Shown piece by piece: positions 60,161-64,000 of a stretch of DNA of 64,000 bases. The stretch is from Cladocopium goreaui (Eukaryota > Sar > Dinophyceae > Suessiales > Symbiodiniaceae), in NCBI GenBank assembly GCA_947184155.2, contig CAMXCT020001990.1:149501-213500 (forward strand), in the 5' to 3' direction. Under the pieces are notes generated by a model. The model was not told the DNA's origin, searched no databases, and was given only the letters and a program-made list of their open reading frames with translations. The first letter of the stretch is position 1. The number at the start of each line of letters is the position of its first letter. The position numbers were made by a program, and so were the translations under genes.

Positions 60161-61144
60161 GAATAGTGCTAATAGATCTACTATATAGTGGGATTGTTCT
60201 ATCTGTTCCTTTTTGCCATTATATGACATGAGATGAATGACCATTGATATGTGATTATCTGATGAAATACAGACTACTTAAATTATCATGGATACGGATA
60301 CTATATTGAATACAATAAACAAGTATACTATATTATTAAATTCAAAAAATGATATAATTGACCTTTGAAAATCTATAAAGCAACATATGTACATATGTAT
60401 GCATCTGCATGTGTGCATTGTTCAAAATATAATTCACACACATATATATATATATACAATATGTATAGTCATGGGATATCATGGGATTGGGTCAGTTCCA
60501 GGCTTACGTTGTGACACCGTAACAGTTGCTATGGTATAGTTTGCCATTTAAACTGATGCTTTCTTAGATGGTGATGTTTCATAGCTATGTTCAATGACCA
60601 AAGGGTGTGGGGATGTGTGGGGACTGGTATTCATAGTCATTGTGGTCATCTATTCTCAAACAACCATGGAGGTTAGCAATCATTCTTTAAATAAAATTGT
60701 TAAAAATATACTTGTCAAAGCTGTTGTCATTAACCATAGGGTCTCATTTACAATGGGATTAGCAATCCTCAGGAAAAGGAATCATGTATTATTGACCATC
60801 TATGATTAATATTTCTCTATTACTTCTCACAAAAGTGGTTATTGACCATCTAATTATTCTTTCCGGAAATAAATAGCAATCTATCTATTGTTCGGGTTTG
60901 CCAACCACCAGCAACCACAACAATAAGGGGTAATCTTACCCGTCTATGGTTGGGTTCTCGCTATTTGAGGGGTATTTGACAAACATAAACATTAGCAAGT
61001 TTTCGGGATTATGTCCCCTCCCTAACCATCATCTATAGATTACGCGGAGCGCATTGCAATTACCTGTTGGTTTTACAAACCTACCTAACAATATCTCATA
61101 ATCTCATTACCATGAACATCCATAAACCCAGCTATGATTTCCCG

Positions 61145-61266
61145 ATCCATTGAGGGCCCGGAGCCCACCGGGCTGTGAAGACTCCCAGGGCTCCTGCAAA
61201 ACGGTCACCTGACTTTGGACCGCCCTGGTGGCCAGTAGAGACGCCACTGCGTCACCTGTGTCTACC
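61145..61266 (-). CDS. Exon following the EF-hand-like exon
   Basis: After a TTCCTGCAG acceptor the minus strand reads VDTGDAVASLLATRAVQSQV then LQEPWESSQPGGLRALN, with strongly G-biased first codon positions. It starts with one base that completes the codon left by the exon ending at 62655, so the two could be consecutive. The 3' end may be at a GTGACC donor near 61206 instead. Confidence 0.45.
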
Positions 61267-62311
61267 CTGCAGGAAACTTACGTAGCCATGGGGAATGAAT
61301 CAAACCTGTTAATGGGTTTTAGTGGCGAATCATCTGGAAATGGCCCATGTTCATCCATGTTCCATAGCTATATGTATCCAACCAAAGGCTGAATGAGACT
61401 AAAAGGAAGGGATTCAACCTGCGAAAGAGGAGATATAGATGCTGTTGTATGAATAAACAAGGCTTCAGCAAAGAACAAGGATTGATTGAAACAACACAAA
61501 GAGAGGTTGTACTCATGCGAATATTTCATGACCGGCCAACATGATTTTTCTGAACCACTTGCCCAATGATAACCAGCCCAAAACACCCTGGTGGAAGGTA
61601 TTGGATATCGCTACATGTAATGTGATCTGGTGACCCGGTGGCGGGATTCTCAAATTCCCAAGCAGAATGCCATTCTTTAGGTAAAGAATGGTAAAGAACG
61701 AGAACACATTCGAGGAAAAACGGCAAAAGTACAGCTGAAATGTAAGCTCCATCATCTTTGGTGTGCCTGGGCGATAATTTCTCACCAATGAACCAAGGAG
61801 AAAAACAAACACTTCTCCAAAACTTCTCGTGCCACTTTGATGTGCCGGGGTCTTGCTTCTCAGGTCATAATTCTTGTTGGTTGATAGCTTTACCTATGGG
61901 TGATGGCTCCAAAAATCAAATGATACTATCAACAAGGGTATATTAACTTATATAGTACTATCTCCATTAAAAATCCCATTAAAAGGAGTTCTAATAATGA
62001 CGAATCAACCATTGGGTACTTTTAATGGCAGCGTATGTCCAGCGGTTTACGACGTGTCAGCACCTCCCAATCTCCAGGCCCATTCCCCAAACTTAACTCC
62101 TCAATGGTCGAGGTGGGCCCCAGGCTCCAGTTAGCTAATTTCGTTTATGCTAGACCAAAGTTCATGTGGGTTATCAACCAAAAAATATATCACAGTGTCA
62201 CAGACCACCTTGCATAGATTGAACATCATCTGCTTTCCATGATTTTAAAATATGTCATGACATTTCATGGCTATGCAAAACCCCAAAAACATATCCATCA
62301 ACTTGTCATCG

Positions 62312-62455
62312 CCCAGGTCCTTGTTGGACCTGCCTCGATGCCCCGTGAAGTCAAGTCGTGTGGCTCTTATTGATCTCGCCACGAATCTTCAGCAAGCCAT
62401 GGAGCAGCTCCTAGCTCAACCCGGAAGCCACTGCGCCACAGTCAAACGGCAAAGG
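62312..62455 (+). CDS. Plus-strand coding-like island
   Basis: After CGCCCAG the plus strand reads CPVKSSRVALIDLATNLQQA then MEQLLAQPGSHCATVKR; the minus strand is closed. It lies between minus-strand exons and its gene is unknown. Confidence 0.3.
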
Positions 62456-62654
62456 CAACAAACGAGATACTGTTTTTGGGTTGCTTGAGATGCATTTCAT
62501 AACTTTGAAAAGATCATTTAATCTGGCTAAAATTGACATATACGAAAAATAATTGCGCACAACTAACACAAAATACAGTGATACAGTATTCTTGAATGAA
62601 TTTGTACTATTCTTGGGTAATTCCGCATAGTCAAAGTCTGTTTTTTTTTGTCAC

Positions 62655-62717
62655 CGTTGCAGCCAAGCCGCTGTAATTTGTAGAGTTCCCGACGCGTCAG
62701 CGTCAATGATCTCGAAC
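62655..62717 (-). CDS. EF-hand-like exon
   Basis: The acceptor TTTGCCGCAG precedes 62717 and a GTGACA donor follows 62655. The 63-nt exon encodes FEIIDADASGTLQITAAW. DADASGTLQITA fits the 12-residue EF-hand calcium loop at positions 1, 3, 5, 6 and 8, but position 12 is Ala where Glu is usual, so calcium binding may be weak or lost. EF-hand genes are abundant in dinoflagellates. Confidence 0.5.
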
Positions 62718-63039
62718 CTGCGGCAAACAAAGGAATCAAAACACAAATGACGAACATCTATGGTTAATGCCCCATTATGTATTTATAGCTGGTCAAGCCC
62801 CACGAAATATCCCACCATTATGACAACCATACTGATGGTTACTCTCTGGTAATTTGTTACATAGTAGCCGTTGAAAATGGAGACTTATAATTAATTGATT
62901 TACCTATATAAATGGATGATTTTCCATAGCTATGTTAGTTCCCGACGCCGCCCCCAGGCAACTGGACACGAAACCCATGTTTTTGATTTTTTTTAGGGTT
63001 TGGGGTGGGAGAGAAATGTTTACGTCCTAGTGAACTTGC

Positions 63040-63385
63040 TCACGTCATGTATGCTTCGTGAACTTCGGGGTTTGGGTGGGGTGGGGGGGGTGTTAAGGTC
63101 CCTGTGAACTTGCTCACGTCATGTATGCTTCGTGAACTTCGGGGTATGGGTGGGGGGGGGGAATGGGGGGGAGATGTTATCCCTGTGAACTTCCTCACGT
63201 CATGTATGCTTCGTGAACTTCGGGGTTTTGGGTGGGGTGGGATGTTAAGGTCCCTGTGAACTTCCTCACGTCATGTATGCTTCGTGAACTTCGGGGTTTG
63301 GGTGGGGTTGGGGGGGAGATGTTAACTTGCTCACGTCATGTATGCTTCGTGAACTTCGGGGTTTGGGTGGGGTGGGGGGGATGTT
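63040..63385. repeat. G-rich tandem repeat of about 65-80 bp, five copies
   Basis: Each unit has CTCACGTCATGTATGCTTCG, GTGAACTTCGGGGT and a variable GGGTGGGGTGGGG run. Length differences are in the G-run. Confidence 0.9.
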
Positions 63386-63404
63386 AACGTCTCTGGTTTT
63401 GCCT

Positions 63405-63690
63405 GGGAAATATATATATATATATAATAGACAAAAATGACACAATGATAATCACATTTAGGTATATATATATATATATCTCTCTAAAAACGTGCATACA
63501 TATACATTTATTTTCACTACTGTATACATACAAATGTACATATATTCTTGTCTATATTTATACACATAAATACATGTCTGACTTACGTGCACACTCACAC
63601 ACACATATATGTGTATGTATAAATATGTGTATATGTATATATATATATATATATGTCACATGTATATTTGTAAACATATATATATATATA
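63405..63690. repeat. TA/CA-rich microsatellite region
   Basis: (TA)n runs alternate with short ACACAC and TGTATG tracts. After it (63730-63990) a segment with TTCTGACCTTGT and GAGGGCATGG occurs twice about 135 bp apart, a diverged tandem duplication running to the window end. Confidence 0.8.
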
Positions 63691-64000
63691 ATCTAATGTT
63701 GTCTAGCAAATAGTGATATCTTGGCAATAGTAGAATCTAGAAACCTTTTTTCCCAACTCCAGTTTTATCTCCAATACTAAAAGTCAATTAGCTTAATTTG
63801 ATTTTATCATTGCCAAAAACTCATGTTCTGACCTTGTCCAGAGGGCATGGCCAATAGTGGACCCAACATGGCAATAGTGGAAACTTTTTTTCCCAATTCT
63901 AGGTTTATCTTCAATTCAAAAAGTTAATTAGCATTTAATTTTATTACTGTCAAAAAACTAATGTTCTGACCTTGTACAGAGGGCATGGTATAGTATCCAG

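Overview
The window looks like nuclear DNA of a dinoflagellate, most likely Symbiodiniaceae. This is inferred from three things. (1) Intron-rich genes sit in AT-rich, repeat-laden DNA, with GT-AG and some GC-AG introns. (2) A ubiquitin-like domain is fused to ankyrin repeats, an architecture very common in these algae. (3) Satellites, microsatellites and foldback repeats are abundant. No rRNA, tRNA, CRISPR or bacterial-type operon was seen.

Layout, left to right. 0.9-1.7 kb: foldback-type element. 2.8-4.2 kb: intronless polytopic membrane transporter gene on the minus strand. 5.7-9.5 kb: large 60-bp satellite. 9.86-22.6 kb: minus-strand, intron-rich protein-coding DNA (probably two genes, about 20 short exons), visible only as short open islands with splice signals. 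22.8-26.3 kb: several unrelated repeat blocks (AT palindromes, a 20-bp satellite, palindromic 13-mers, 15-bp repeats). 27.5-28.7 kb: 200-bp satellite.

30.8-41.8 kb: the most interesting region, a run of co-directional plus-strand coding segments. In order they encode a cysteine-protease-like region, ankyrin repeats, a ubiquitin-like domain, more ankyrin repeats, a RecB/Cas4-type PD-(D/E)XK nuclease, a D5/P4-type SF3 helicase with a Lys-to-Gln Walker A change, an orphan domain, a C2H2 finger and a MULE-like DDE transposase. Four of the junctions can be joined by short phase-consistent introns. I read it as one giant composite DNA transposon encoding transposition and replication/repair-like functions; single-transcript status is inference.

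43-50 kb: further repeats, including a second array of the same 60-bp satellite (47.2-48.9 kb), a 232-bp element found beside both arrays, and inverted-repeat elements. 50-64 kb: AT-rich DNA with small MITE-like elements and scattered minus-strand exons of another intron-rich gene, including an EF-hand-like exon. Two introns of this gene share the same repeat just upstream of their 3' splice sites.
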